Shown here in pieces: positions 7,067-15,396 of a DNA stretch of 64,000 bases (position 1 is its first letter; every line of letters begins with the position of its first letter). Origin of the DNA: Ferrimonas marina (lineage in GTDB: Bacteria > Pseudomonadota > Gammaproteobacteria > Enterobacterales > Shewanellaceae); NCBI RefSeq assembly GCF_900129905.1, contig NZ_FQXG01000007.1, positions 124,001 to 188,000 on the forward strand, in the 5' to 3' direction. Under the pieces are notes generated by a model. That model searched no databases. It worked only from the letters and a program-made list of their open reading frames with translations, and had not been told where the DNA came from. The translations under genes and the position numbers were made by a program.

Positions 7067-10000
7067 TTATTGGGCTTGCCGCTGCAGCCGGGTGGGCAAG
7101 CAGGCGGTGGGGCTGTCCTCAACGCAGTCGGACTCCAACCACACCCGCTCTTTATCCAGCCGCAGGTTATCGATGTAGACCACGGCCTCACCCTCGTTGT
7201 TGGCGTGGCGACGTTTTAGACGCCAGGTCACCACCAGCTGGTGATAGTCCGGACGCTTACGGAAGGTGACCGTACGCTCGCCGCTGTGGCCGGGGCGGAT
7301 ATCCCCAATGTCGCGACGCTCCACCAGACGATTGCCGGCCTTATCATAGGCCTCCATCATCAGCTCCAGCTTGAAGCCCTCTCCCAGGGTTTCGGCATCG
7401 AAACGCAGCAGGTAGCGGGTGCCCAGCGGGTCATCGCCCACCTCCAGTGTGCGGCTGGCCTGCTGCCAGGCGAGCATGCCCGGGCCCCGCTGCAGCCGCA
7501 GGGCTCGCTCTCCCACACTGGCCTGTTGCGTCGTCACCACCTCGGCGCCCTTGCCCAGCTGCCAGTGCCGCTCACCCTGGGCAAAGTCGCCATTGGCCAG
7601 CGCCGCTTGCGCGCCACGGCGCAGCACCACCAGGTTCTCAAACCTTACCTGGCCCTGCTCCCCCAGCAGCTCAATGTGCAGGAAGTTACCGCCCTCGGGC
7701 TTTTCGGTGGCCAGCAGCATCGCCTGCTCACTGCCCAATGCCTGTGACTCCTGACCCGGCAGCAGGTTGGCCGGGTTGCCATCGCTGGACCAGCGCAGGC
7801 GCAGCTGGCCCTGGCCTGCCGTTTTGTCCTTGCCTTGCTCGAATCCCAGCAGCTGCACCAGGAAACGGGTCTTATCAAAGTCCAGGCTCAGATCCAGCGC
7901 CTGACTGACGCTTTGCCCCGCGCTGAGCACCACCCCCTTGCCACTGACGCCATCGACAACGCGGGGCGTGCCCTTGGCCTCCCAGCCTGTCAGGCCACGC
8001 TCGAAGTGCGGGTTGGTAAAGCGCATCGGCTGACCATCGAGCTGAGCCACCAGGTCCTCCAGCTCAACCCAGTCCCCCTGGGGATCAATCACCTCGAACT
8101 CGGCATGCTGACGTGGCAGGTCAAAAGGCGACATCTGGAAGCCGTAATCGGTGCGCAGACCATCGGCGTCGATGCCGATCACCCTACGGGGGGTCATGTT
8201 GGAGTAGAGCAGTTGTCCCCCCTCCACCTTGTACTGGGGGCGATAGAAGTCGCCACGCAGCTTGGCGATGGTGCCGGGCTTTAGGGTCTCCACCAAGCCA
8301 ATGCCGCCGTACCAGAAGTCGGCGATCCCCACGGCGCGCATCCGGTAGTTGGGCAGGGTGTGGGACCAGCGGGTCAGCATCTGAATGTCGTCACCGCCGG
8401 AGGCGTTGTGCATCCGCTGACGTCGCCCATCCCGGTAGGCCATGTAGGCCCCCACCGAGGGGCTGGTAAAGCCGTGCTGGCCAAAGCCCAGTACCGCCGG
8501 GAAGTGGATCAGGTTGTTGGGGTGGTCCGACGGACCATCGTTGTAGTAGCCCCCACAGGGCAGCCCCTGCGGATTGGGCTTGGGGCAGTGGGGATGGTTA
8601 CCAGCGGAGAAGGCGGCGAAATAGGGCGCACCCATCTCGTCGGTGGCGGCCATGGTCACGCCGTAGTAGTTGCGATTCTGCGCCAGCCAGCCCTCACCAT
8701 CGAAGTGGTGATTGAGGATGAGGGTGGCGCCATTGACGATAAAGGCGGCGTGGGAGGCCAGGATCACCGGCTCCCCTTGCAGCCAGCGGTCGGTGCGGAA
8801 GCTGGACCGTTGGTAGCTGTAGTTGGCGTAATCCTCGGTGGCGTAAGGGTCCTGGGCGGCACCGATGTCGCCGAAGATCCAGGTTTCGTTGGACATCCGG
8901 TTGTTGATCTCCAGCGGGCCATGATCGTCGTTGGTCCAGGTGATGCGCTGCTCCGCCTTGACGGTATCGCTGGAGCGGACCACCAGCTGGCGCAGGTACT
9001 CCTTGTACTGCTGCAGCCGGGGGTTGTCCGGGTAGAGCTCCGCGGCCTTGAATGCCGCCGGCAGGAACTTCATCGACACATAGACCTGGGGCTGGGACAG
9101 CACCTCGCCTTTGGCATTGACCCCGGCCCTGGGCAGGCCGTCGTTGCCATAGACCCGGACGAAGTGGCCATCCACGGTACGCACGCCGCCGTGGCCATGG
9201 GGATTGAGCCCGGCATGGGTCTGGATCAGCAGCTCCACCAGCGGTTCGATGTCCGGATCCGGCCGGGCCTGGTCGATGGCCATCAGCAGGAACAGCGCCC
9301 AACCGACGTTATCGGCTATGGGGGTATCGCTGGGTTCGACACCGGGGGCAACAATGGCCCGCATCAGCATCCCCGGTTTGCCAATCAGGTTGCTGGTACC
9401 GTCGATATCGCCGTGCTCTATCAGGCTCTTGATCGCCGCCAGATAGCTGGCCAGCTCATCCTCCAGCCAGTCGTGGTAGCCCAGTCTGGGGTCGCGGGGG
9501 TCGGTCAGCCGCTGCACCGAATCTGCCAGCAGCAACAGGGCACCGTCGGCGGTGGCGGTCAGGTCCCGCGCCTGGGCTGAGAGCCCCTCAGCCAGCAGAA
9601 CCAGGCTGTCGTCGGCCAGAGCCTCGGGCTCAGCCAGGGATTGCTGTGGCAGTGACCAGATGCGGCCCTGTTTGCCGTTGTTTTGCAGCACAAACAGCCC
9701 GCCCTGCTCCGGCATGCCAAACACCCGCCCCATGGTCAGGGTGATGAAGTGTTGCCCCGACACCACCGGCAGCAGGCGCCCACCCTTGGGGCCGAGGCGC
9801 CACAGCCCATCCGGGGTGCTGGCAAACAGCTGTTGGCCCAGCATCTCCATGGCGATGCCGTTGATGGGGCCAGGCGCGGTTATCCGCTCAGGCTCGCCCA
9901 GTTGCCCCTGGTAGAGGCTGTTGCGATCCAGCCGGTAGCGCAGCAACGCGGTTTCACTGCCCAGGTAGAGCTGGCCCTGGAAGTAGGCGATGCCCCACTG

Positions 10001-10417
10001 TCCCGGTGCCCCCCCCTGCCCTGCTGGGCGCTGGCCCAGATCGCGACGGTCCACCAGGCTGATCTTGCCGGTGTTGGTATTGAAGGCCAGCAGGCTGTCG
10101 TCACCCTCGCGGCAGAAGGCGGCAAACAGGTAACGCCCGGAAGGGGTAAAGCCCAGGCCACAGGCCTGGTGAGGCTGGTCACCCAGCAGTTGGGCCAGAC
10201 GGGCTTTGCCCAGGCGATACAGCGGCTGCTGATTGATGTCGCGGACCTCGATGCTGTCGTCACTGGCCACCGCGTAGTGGCCCGCCACCGAGGCGGCGGC
10301 TGTCAGGCTGGGATTGGCGCCGTCAAAGGCCCAGGGGGTGCTGTCCAGCGGACTGGCCTGCAGGCCGACACTGGCTAGGCTCAACAGGGAGAAACTGAGA
10401 AGACGGAGATACTGCAT
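7067..10417 (-). CDS. Large secreted protein, possible glycan-active enzyme, family not recognised
   Basis: About 1116 residues with signal peptide MQYLRLLSFSLLSLASVGLQA. The ATG at 10417 follows a GGTGGTGAG ribosome site; the longer open frame simply reads through that site. Three regions can be told apart. Residues about 25-320 show repeating short strand patterns like a beta-propeller (GFTPSGRYLFAAF, NTNTGKISLVD). Residues about 330-760 are alpha-helical with aromatic and acidic clusters (NDDHGPLEINNRMSNETW, DFWYGGIGLVETL), like an alpha-toroid hydrolase or lyase. The C-terminal 300 residues look like two jelly-roll carbohydrate-binding modules (NPHFERGLTGWEAKGTP, NGDFAQGERHWQLG). It lies next to glucokinase, sulfatases and GH3 enzymes, so a role in glycan depolymerisation is likely. 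A GH144-like beta-1,2-glucanase is one idea I cannot confirm. Confidence 0.6.
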   Translation of the reverse strand: MQYLRLLSFSLLSLASVGLQASPLDSTPWAFDGANPSLTAAASVAGHYAVASDDSIEVRDINQQPLYRLGKARLAQLLGDQPHQACGLGFTPSGRYLFAAFCREGDDSLLAFNTNTGKISLVDRRDLGQRPAGQGGAPGQWGIAYFQGQLYLGSETALLRYRLDRNSLYQGQLGEPERITAPGPINGIAMEMLGQQLFASTPDGLWRLGPKGGRLLPVVSGQHFITLTMGRVFGMPEQGGLFVLQNNGKQGRIWSLPQQSLAEPEALADDSLVLLAEGLSAQARDLTATADGALLLLADSVQRLTDPRDPRLGYHDWLEDELASYLAAIKSLIEHGDIDGTSNLIGKPGMLMRAIVAPGVEPSDTPIADNVGWALFLLMAIDQARPDPDIEPLVELLIQTHAGLNPHGHGGVRTVDGHFVRVYGNDGLPRAGVNAKGEVLSQPQVYVSMKFLPAAFKAAELYPDNPRLQQYKEYLRQLVVRSSDTVKAEQRITWTNDDHGPLEINNRMSNETWIFGDIGAAQDPYATEDYANYSYQRSSFRTDRWLQGEPVILASHAAFIVNGATLILNHHFDGEGWLAQNRNYYGVTMAATDEMGAPYFAAFSAGNHPHCPKPNPQGLPCGGYYNDGPSDHPNNLIHFPAVLGFGQHGFTSPSVGAYMAYRDGRRQRMHNASGGDDIQMLTRWSHTLPNYRMRAVGIADFWYGGIGLVETLKPGTIAKLRGDFYRPQYKVEGGQLLYSNMTPRRVIGIDADGLRTDYGFQMSPFDLPRQHAEFEVIDPQGDWVELEDLVAQLDGQPMRFTNPHFERGLTGWEAKGTPRVVDGVSGKGVVLSAGQSVSQALDLSLDFDKTRFLVQLLGFEQGKDKTAGQGQLRLRWSSDGNPANLLPGQESQALGSEQAMLLATEKPEGGNFLHIELLGEQGQVRFENLVVLRRGAQAALANGDFAQGERHWQLGKGAEVVTTQQASVGERALRLQRGPGMLAWQQASRTLEVGDDPLGTRYLLRFDAETLGEGFKLELMMEAYDKAGNRLVERRDIGDIRPGHSGERTVTFRKRPDYHQLVVTWRLKRRHANNEGEAVVYIDNLRLDKERVWLESDCVEDSPTACLPTRLQRQAQ

Positions 10418-10622
10418 AAACTCACCACCGGGCAGACAGGCTGCGCTTTGCCGCGCCGACGGGAGTTGCGACGCCATTGGCTGGCGTTATAGCACGGCCA
10501 AACGGGTGGGGTGAGCGGCTTTACCCGCTTTGCAAAACCTTTACTTCGCAGCGTGATCCCCGCGGCGAAGCGGGCAGCACGGGCTGAAGAAGCAGCTCCG
10601 GGATAGGCCCACAACAGGCACA

Positions 10623-10650
10623 AAAAAAGAGGCCGCACGGCCTCTTTTTT
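10623..10650 (-). terminator. Hairpin terminator of glk
   Basis: GAGGCC / GGCCTC stem with GCAC loop and A/T runs on both sides, 15 bp past the glk stop. Confidence 0.85.
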
Positions 10651-10664
10651 CCTCTCAGCAACGC

Positions 10665-11642
10665 CTAGCAGTTCTGGTCAAAGAACCAGGCCGCGGCGCC
10701 CATCAGCGCGGTGTCGCTCTTCAGTGCCAAGGAGACCGGAACCGGGTCCAGGTAGCCGGTCATGATCCCCTTGTGGCCAAACGCCTGGGTGAAGTCGCTG
10801 TGCTGCAAGAACTCCTTGATGCGCGGCAGGATGCCACCACCGAGGTAGGCCCCGCCCAGGGCGCCCTGGGCCAGCACCATGTCCGCGGTGACGCTGCCCA
10901 GCCAACGGCAGAACTCCCGCAGGGTCTCCAGCGCCAGCGGGTCATTACCCTCCTGGGCTGCGGCGGTGATCTGGGCCGGGGTCTCCAGCTTGGGCTCCAT
11001 CGAGAGCAGGATCCCCATCGCCTTGTAGAGGTTCACCAGGCCGTTGCCACACAGCACGGTTTCCACCGAGACGTGGGCAAAGCGACGACGCAGGATCTCA
11101 ATCAGCGCCGCCTGGCGCTCATTGGTGGCGGCCAGACTGATGTGGCCGCCTTCGCAGGCGATGGGTTGCCATTGGCCCTCCCCACGGGGACTCAAGGAGG
11201 CCACGCCGAAGCCGGTGCCCGGGCCGAGCACCACCATGGGCGCCTGCTTGGCGGCTTCGCCGGGCTTCACCGTCTGCAGCTGGCTTTGCGGCAGCAGCGG
11301 GATGCTGTAGGCGTAAGCGACAAAGTCATTGACCACGGTCAGCTTGGGCAGGCCCAGGTTGTGGCCCAGATCGCCAATGTGGGCGTGCCAGCCCAGGTTG
11401 GTGAGGGACACGGTTTCCGCTCCCACCGGGCCGGCCACCGCCAGGCAACCACCCTGAGGGGTGATCCCCGCCGGCAGGGTCTCCAGGTAGCGGCGCACCA
11501 CCTGCTCCAGCGAGGCGAACTCGCTGCTGGGGAAGCGCTCGACGTGGTCGACCACGATCTCGCCGTCGACCTTGTGAGCCAGGGCAAAACGGGCGTTGGT
11601 CCCGCCGATGTCGGCGACAATGATGTGTTGTTGCTGTTCCAT
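10665..11642 (-). CDS. glk: Glucokinase (bacterial Glk family)
   Basis: A 325-residue cytoplasmic enzyme that phosphorylates glucose with ATP. The phosphate-binding motif ADIGGTNARFAL is at residues 9-20. The catalytic aspartate region is TVVNDFVAYAYSIP, the adenosine motif VLGPGTGFGVASL follows, and CEGGHISLAATNERQ is the Glk-type glucose-binding segment. It lacks the zinc motif of ROK kinases, so it belongs to the classic Glk family. It lies 53 bp downstream of a sugar-porter gene on the same strand, so uptake and phosphorylation of free glucose released by the GH3 enzymes are probably coupled. Confidence 0.95.
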   Translation of the reverse strand: MEQQQHIIVADIGGTNARFALAHKVDGEIVVDHVERFPSSEFASLEQVVRRYLETLPAGITPQGGCLAVAGPVGAETVSLTNLGWHAHIGDLGHNLGLPKLTVVNDFVAYAYSIPLLPQSQLQTVKPGEAAKQAPMVVLGPGTGFGVASLSPRGEGQWQPIACEGGHISLAATNERQAALIEILRRRFAHVSVETVLCGNGLVNLYKAMGILLSMEPKLETPAQITAAAQEGNDPLALETLREFCRWLGSVTADMVLAQGALGGAYLGGGILPRIKEFLQHSDFTQAFGHKGIMTGYLDPVPVSLALKSDTALMGAAAWFFDQNC

Positions 11643-11695
11643 GGAAATCCTACGAAGCCGTGATCCTGCAAAAAGGGGGGCCGAAGCCCGCCCGA

Positions 11696-13138
11696 TTATG
11701 CGTCCGTCATCTTCTCCAATTCAATCCCTTTGGTTTCCTTTACGAATTTAAAGACGAACAGGAAAGCGACAAAGGAGAAGAAGGCATAGAAGCTGTAGCT
11801 GAGTGCCAGGCCCAGGCCTGCCAGCATCACCGGGAAGCTCATGGTGATGAGGAAGTTGGCCAGCCACTGGGCCAATCCCGCCACCGCCAGGCCGGTACCA
11901 CGGATCTGGTTGGGGAACATCTCACCCAGCATCACCCACATTACCGGACCCCAGGTCATGTTAAACAGGAATACGTATGCATTGGCGGCCAGCAGCGCCA
12001 CCCAACCGTTGCTGCCCAGATCCAGGGTGCCATCGGCGGCGACGTCGGAGGTGCCAAACACCCAGGCCAGGACCGCCAGCATGATGCCCATGCCGATGCC
12101 ACCCAGGTAGAGGAAGGGCTTGCGGCCGATGCGATCGACGTAGCCGATGGTGATGATGCATGCCACGATGGAGACCATGGGGCCGAGGATGTTGATCAGC
12201 AGCGCGTCCTGCTCGGTGAAACCGGCGGCTTGCCACATCACCGCGCCGTAGTACATCACCACGTTGATGCCCACCAGCTGCTGCAGCATCGCCAGACCGA
12301 TGCCGATCCACACCACCTTCTTCACCTTGCCGGCACGATCCAGCAGGTCACGGAAACTCGGCGCGTGGTGATCCTCCGCCAGTGAGGCTTCGATCTCCTG
12401 CTCCTTCTGCTTGCCGGTCACGCTGCCGTACAGCTTGGCCAGCACGCCGGAGGCCTGACCCAGTTTGCGTTGGGCGATCAGGTAGCGCGGGCTTTCCGGG
12501 ATCAGCAGCAGGCCGATAAAGAACAGCGCGGCGGGAATGATCTCCATCCAGAACATCCAGCGCCAGGCAGTGATATCCAGCCACAGGGTGGCGGTGGAGC
12601 CACCGGCGTAGGAGGCCAGGATGTAGTTGCTGAGGAAGGCGGCGAACAGACCCAGGACGATGGCCACCTGCTGAATGGAGGTGAGGGTACCGCGGTAACG
12701 CGCCGGGGCCACCTCGGAGATGTAGGCCGGGGTCATCACCGAGGCGGCACCGACCGCCAGGCCACCGAGGATACGGTAGACGATAAAGGCCATTGAGCTG
12801 CCAGCGGCGCCGGAGCCATAGGCGCTGACCAGGAACAGCAGCGCCGCCACGATCAGAATGGTTTTACGGCCAAAGGCGTCCGCCAAACGGCCCGCAAAAA
12901 AAGCACCAAGGGCACAACCGAGCAGCATGGAAGCCACGTTAAAGCCGGTGCCAATATCGTTGGCATTAAAGGCCTGCTGCAGGCCATCAATGGTGCCGTT
13001 GATTACGCCACTGTCGAATCCAAACAGAAAGCCACCCAAGGCGGCAATACAGCTGATCAGGACAATAAACAGGGTATTTTCTTCAGTCTCTGCCATAGAC
13101 TGGGAGTGAGGGCCGGTGGCGGCCTTGGAGTGGGTCAC
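11696..13138 (-). CDS. Sugar-porter family MFS transporter (glucose/galactose/xylose type)
   Basis: A 480-residue protein with twelve predicted membrane helices. Sugar-porter signatures are present: GFLFGFDSGVINGT in helix 1, RLADAFGRKT between helices 2 and 3, IPESPRYLIAQRK after helix 6, IGYVDRIGRKPFL between helices 8 and 9, and a final KFVKETKGIELE (the PETKG motif). It is probably a proton- or sodium-coupled symporter for a hexose, most likely glucose given glk downstream. The GTG at 13138 follows a GGAGAG site; an ATG 14 codons inside (MAETEEN) is the alternative. A perfect 12-bp palindrome lies upstream. Confidence 0.92.
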   Translation of the reverse strand: MTHSKAATGPHSQSMAETEENTLFIVLISCIAALGGFLFGFDSGVINGTIDGLQQAFNANDIGTGFNVASMLLGCALGAFFAGRLADAFGRKTILIVAALLFLVSAYGSGAAGSSMAFIVYRILGGLAVGAASVMTPAYISEVAPARYRGTLTSIQQVAIVLGLFAAFLSNYILASYAGGSTATLWLDITAWRWMFWMEIIPAALFFIGLLLIPESPRYLIAQRKLGQASGVLAKLYGSVTGKQKEQEIEASLAEDHHAPSFRDLLDRAGKVKKVVWIGIGLAMLQQLVGINVVMYYGAVMWQAAGFTEQDALLINILGPMVSIVACIITIGYVDRIGRKPFLYLGGIGMGIMLAVLAWVFGTSDVAADGTLDLGSNGWVALLAANAYVFLFNMTWGPVMWVMLGEMFPNQIRGTGLAVAGLAQWLANFLITMSFPVMLAGLGLALSYSFYAFFSFVAFLFVFKFVKETKGIELEKMTDA

Positions 13139-13201
13139 TAGGGTCTCTCCGCGGAGTTATCGTTGTAATTAGTGAACTGTGTTTGCGCTGGTCAGTGTAG
13201 C

Positions 13202-13213
13202 GGCATTAATGCC
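13202..13213. promoter_or_regulatory. Perfect palindrome GGCATTAATGCC upstream of the sugar transporter
   Basis: A 12-bp perfect dyad 64-75 bp upstream of the transporter start. This is a typical operator position, but no regulator can be assigned. The rest of 13139-13431 is AT-rich with no further signal except the next terminator. Confidence 0.4.
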
Positions 13214-13387
13214 ATAACAGAACCGTGAAATATGCCAAGACTGTGAGGTTGGTTTTTATTTATTGATAATCTCTGGCTACAGATCTGGCTATTTTCATTT
13301 CGCCGTTGGTGATTGACATTAATTGACACTTTAACAATACCAGCCGAAGCAAAATAATATGTGGCTGGGTTGAGCCAATTTCCAAGC

Positions 13388-13425
13388 AAAAAAAACCGAA
13401 GCCATCGGGCTTCGGTTTCTTTTTT
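13388..13425 (-). terminator. Hairpin terminator of the sulfatase at 13432
   Basis: CCGAAGCC / GGCTTCGG stem with loop ATCG between A-rich and T-rich runs, just past the stop codon. Confidence 0.85.
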
Positions 13426-13431
13426 ACCTGC

Positions 13432-15126
13432 TTAGGACTTGGTGTTGAGGATCTCACCCTGCTCGCCGTAGCTTTGCGGGAACAGCTCCGGCAGCTTCGG
13501 TTTGGGGGTGCGATGCTCACGCAGGTTCATCCGGCGCCACTCTTCCATCGGCGGCACATCGTACTGGGTCTCCAGATCCTTGAGGCGGGCCTTGAGGCGC
13601 TCGATCTCCGCGGCGTAGGCCGGATCGTCGATGGCGTTGTTCATCTCCTTGGGATCCTTCTCCAGGTCGTAGAACTCCCAGTCGTCGGTACGGAAGTAGA
13701 AGTGCATCAGCTTGTAGCGGCCGTCGCGGATACCGTAGTGACGGCCCACCTGGTGGATCGCCGGGAACTCGTAGAAATGGTAGTAGAGCGCATCACGCCA
13801 CTGCTCACTTTCGCCGGCAATCACCTCCACCATGGAGGCACCGTCTACGTCGCCATATAGCTCAACGCCAGCGTACTCCAGGAAGGTCGGGGCGTAGTCG
13901 ATGTTCTGCACCATCTCCTCCACCACGGTACCGGCGGCGATCTTGGCCGGGTACTGGATCAGCAGCGGGGTACGGAACGACTCCTCGTACATAAAGCGCT
14001 TGTCGAACCAACCGTGCTCACCGGTGTAGAAGCCCTGATCCGAGGTGTAGACCAGGATGGTGTTCTCGGTCAGGTCGTTCTCATCCAGGTAATCCAGTAC
14101 CGCACCGACGGACTCGTCCACCGCGATGATGGTGGCCAGGTAGTCCTGCATGTAACGCTGGTACTTCCACAGCGCCATCTCTTCGTCAGACCAGTTGGCC
14201 TCGTTGGCGTTCATGTAGTCGTTGCGGGCCTGGTAGGCCTCGTCCCACTCCTGGCGCTGCTCGTCGGTCAGACGGGCCAGCAGGTGGGGCCAGATGTCCT
14301 GGCGCCACTCGGTTTCACCGACGCCAGTGGTCATCTTCAGGTCGTGGCCTTCCTGGGCATCGCGGTAGATGTTCATCTCCTGCGCCGCCGCGGCTTTACG
14401 ACCGTCGTAGTTATCGAAATAGGTGTCCGGCACCGGGAACTCGACGTTCTCGAAGGTGCGGGTGTGACGCGGGGCCGGCATCCAGTTACGGTGCGGCGCC
14501 TTGTGGTGCATGATCAGGGCGAAGGGCTTGGACTCGTCGCGCCCCTCCTCCAGCCAGGTGAGGGTTTTCTCGGTGATCATGTCGGTGGTGTAGCCATGCT
14601 CCATGGTCACACCGTCTTTGGTGATCCAGTCCGGGTTGTAGTACTCACCCTGGTCGTTGAGCAGCTCCCAGTGGTCCAGCTTGAAGCCGTCCGGCAGGAT
14701 GTTGATGTGCCATTTGCCGATGGCCGCGGTGTTGTAGCCGGCATCGTGCAGCGAATTGATCCAGGTGTCCTGGCTGCCGTCGAAGGTCTGACCGTTGAAG
14801 TTGAAGCCGTTCTTGTGACCAAACTTGCCGGTGAACATCGCCGCGCGGGAGGGGCCGCACAGGGAGTTGGTGACAAAGGAGTTGGTGAACAGCGCGCCGT
14901 TCTGGGCGATGCGATCGATGTTGGGGGTCGGGGCCAGGTCCGCCAGGTCACTGCCGTAGGCGCTCAGGGCGCGGATGGCGTGGTCATCGGACATGATGTA
15001 GATGATGTTCGGGCGCTGCTGATCCACCTCGGCGGTGGGGGCGGCGTTGTCGACACCGGAGCCGGAGCAACCGGCCAGTACCGCAGTACCGGTCAGCATG
15101 GCGGTGCTAGTCGCGAATTTTTGCAT
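13432..15126 (-). CDS. Sulfatase (formylglycine-dependent), predicted lipoprotein
   Basis: About 564 residues. The ATG at 15126 gives MQKFATSTAMLTGTAVLAGC, a lipoprotein signal with lipobox LAGC, and is preceded by CAGGTTG; the 60 residues of open frame further upstream do not look like protein. The sulfatase signature is SLCGPSRAAMFTG, with the cysteine to be converted to formylglycine. The first metal-binding block is YIMSDDHAIRALSAYG and the second is YTSDQGFYTGEHGWFDKR. It should hydrolyse sulfate esters of a polysaccharide at the cell surface or in the periplasm. The C-terminal DUF4976-like tail (YHFYEFPAIHQVGRHYGIRD) is common in glycan sulfatases. It has its own terminator and lies among GH3 genes. 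Confidence 0.92.
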   Translation of the reverse strand: MQKFATSTAMLTGTAVLAGCSGSGVDNAAPTAEVDQQRPNIIYIMSDDHAIRALSAYGSDLADLAPTPNIDRIAQNGALFTNSFVTNSLCGPSRAAMFTGKFGHKNGFNFNGQTFDGSQDTWINSLHDAGYNTAAIGKWHINILPDGFKLDHWELLNDQGEYYNPDWITKDGVTMEHGYTTDMITEKTLTWLEEGRDESKPFALIMHHKAPHRNWMPAPRHTRTFENVEFPVPDTYFDNYDGRKAAAAQEMNIYRDAQEGHDLKMTTGVGETEWRQDIWPHLLARLTDEQRQEWDEAYQARNDYMNANEANWSDEEMALWKYQRYMQDYLATIIAVDESVGAVLDYLDENDLTENTILVYTSDQGFYTGEHGWFDKRFMYEESFRTPLLIQYPAKIAAGTVVEEMVQNIDYAPTFLEYAGVELYGDVDGASMVEVIAGESEQWRDALYYHFYEFPAIHQVGRHYGIRDGRYKLMHFYFRTDDWEFYDLEKDPKEMNNAIDDPAYAAEIERLKARLKDLETQYDVPPMEEWRRMNLREHRTPKPKLPELFPQSYGEQGEILNTKS

Positions 15127-15315
15127 TGTTATACAACCTGAGTCGTTATGTTTTTTGGACCTGAAACCGCGAAGGGTCATGTCGCTGCCACTGCCGCAGC
15201 CGATGCCCTCCCCTGATTGGCTGTCGCGGGTACCCCGCCCAGAGGCCAAATCGGATTCCAAGCTTACCCTCAGGCCGCTGCAATCTCCGGCGATTTTACG
15301 ATTCATTACATAGAC

Positions 15316-15354
15316 AAAAAGCGCCGATGAAGGGGGACTTCATCGGCGCTTTTT
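15316..15354 (-). terminator. Long hairpin terminator after GH3 gene 1
   Basis: GCGCCGATGAAG / CTTCATCGGCGC, a 12-bp stem with A and T runs on either side, 42 bp past the GH3 stop. It separates this gene from the sulfatase downstream. Confidence 0.88.
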
Positions 15355-15396
15355 GCTGGCCTGGAGCAGGCTGGATGGACGGCGACAAGCGCCCGT

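Noticed and set aside
15127-15306. Longer start for the first sulfatase, 60 codons upstream
   Set aside because: The internal ATG yields a clean lipoprotein signal with a ribosome site; upstream residues are low-information and would bury the signal.
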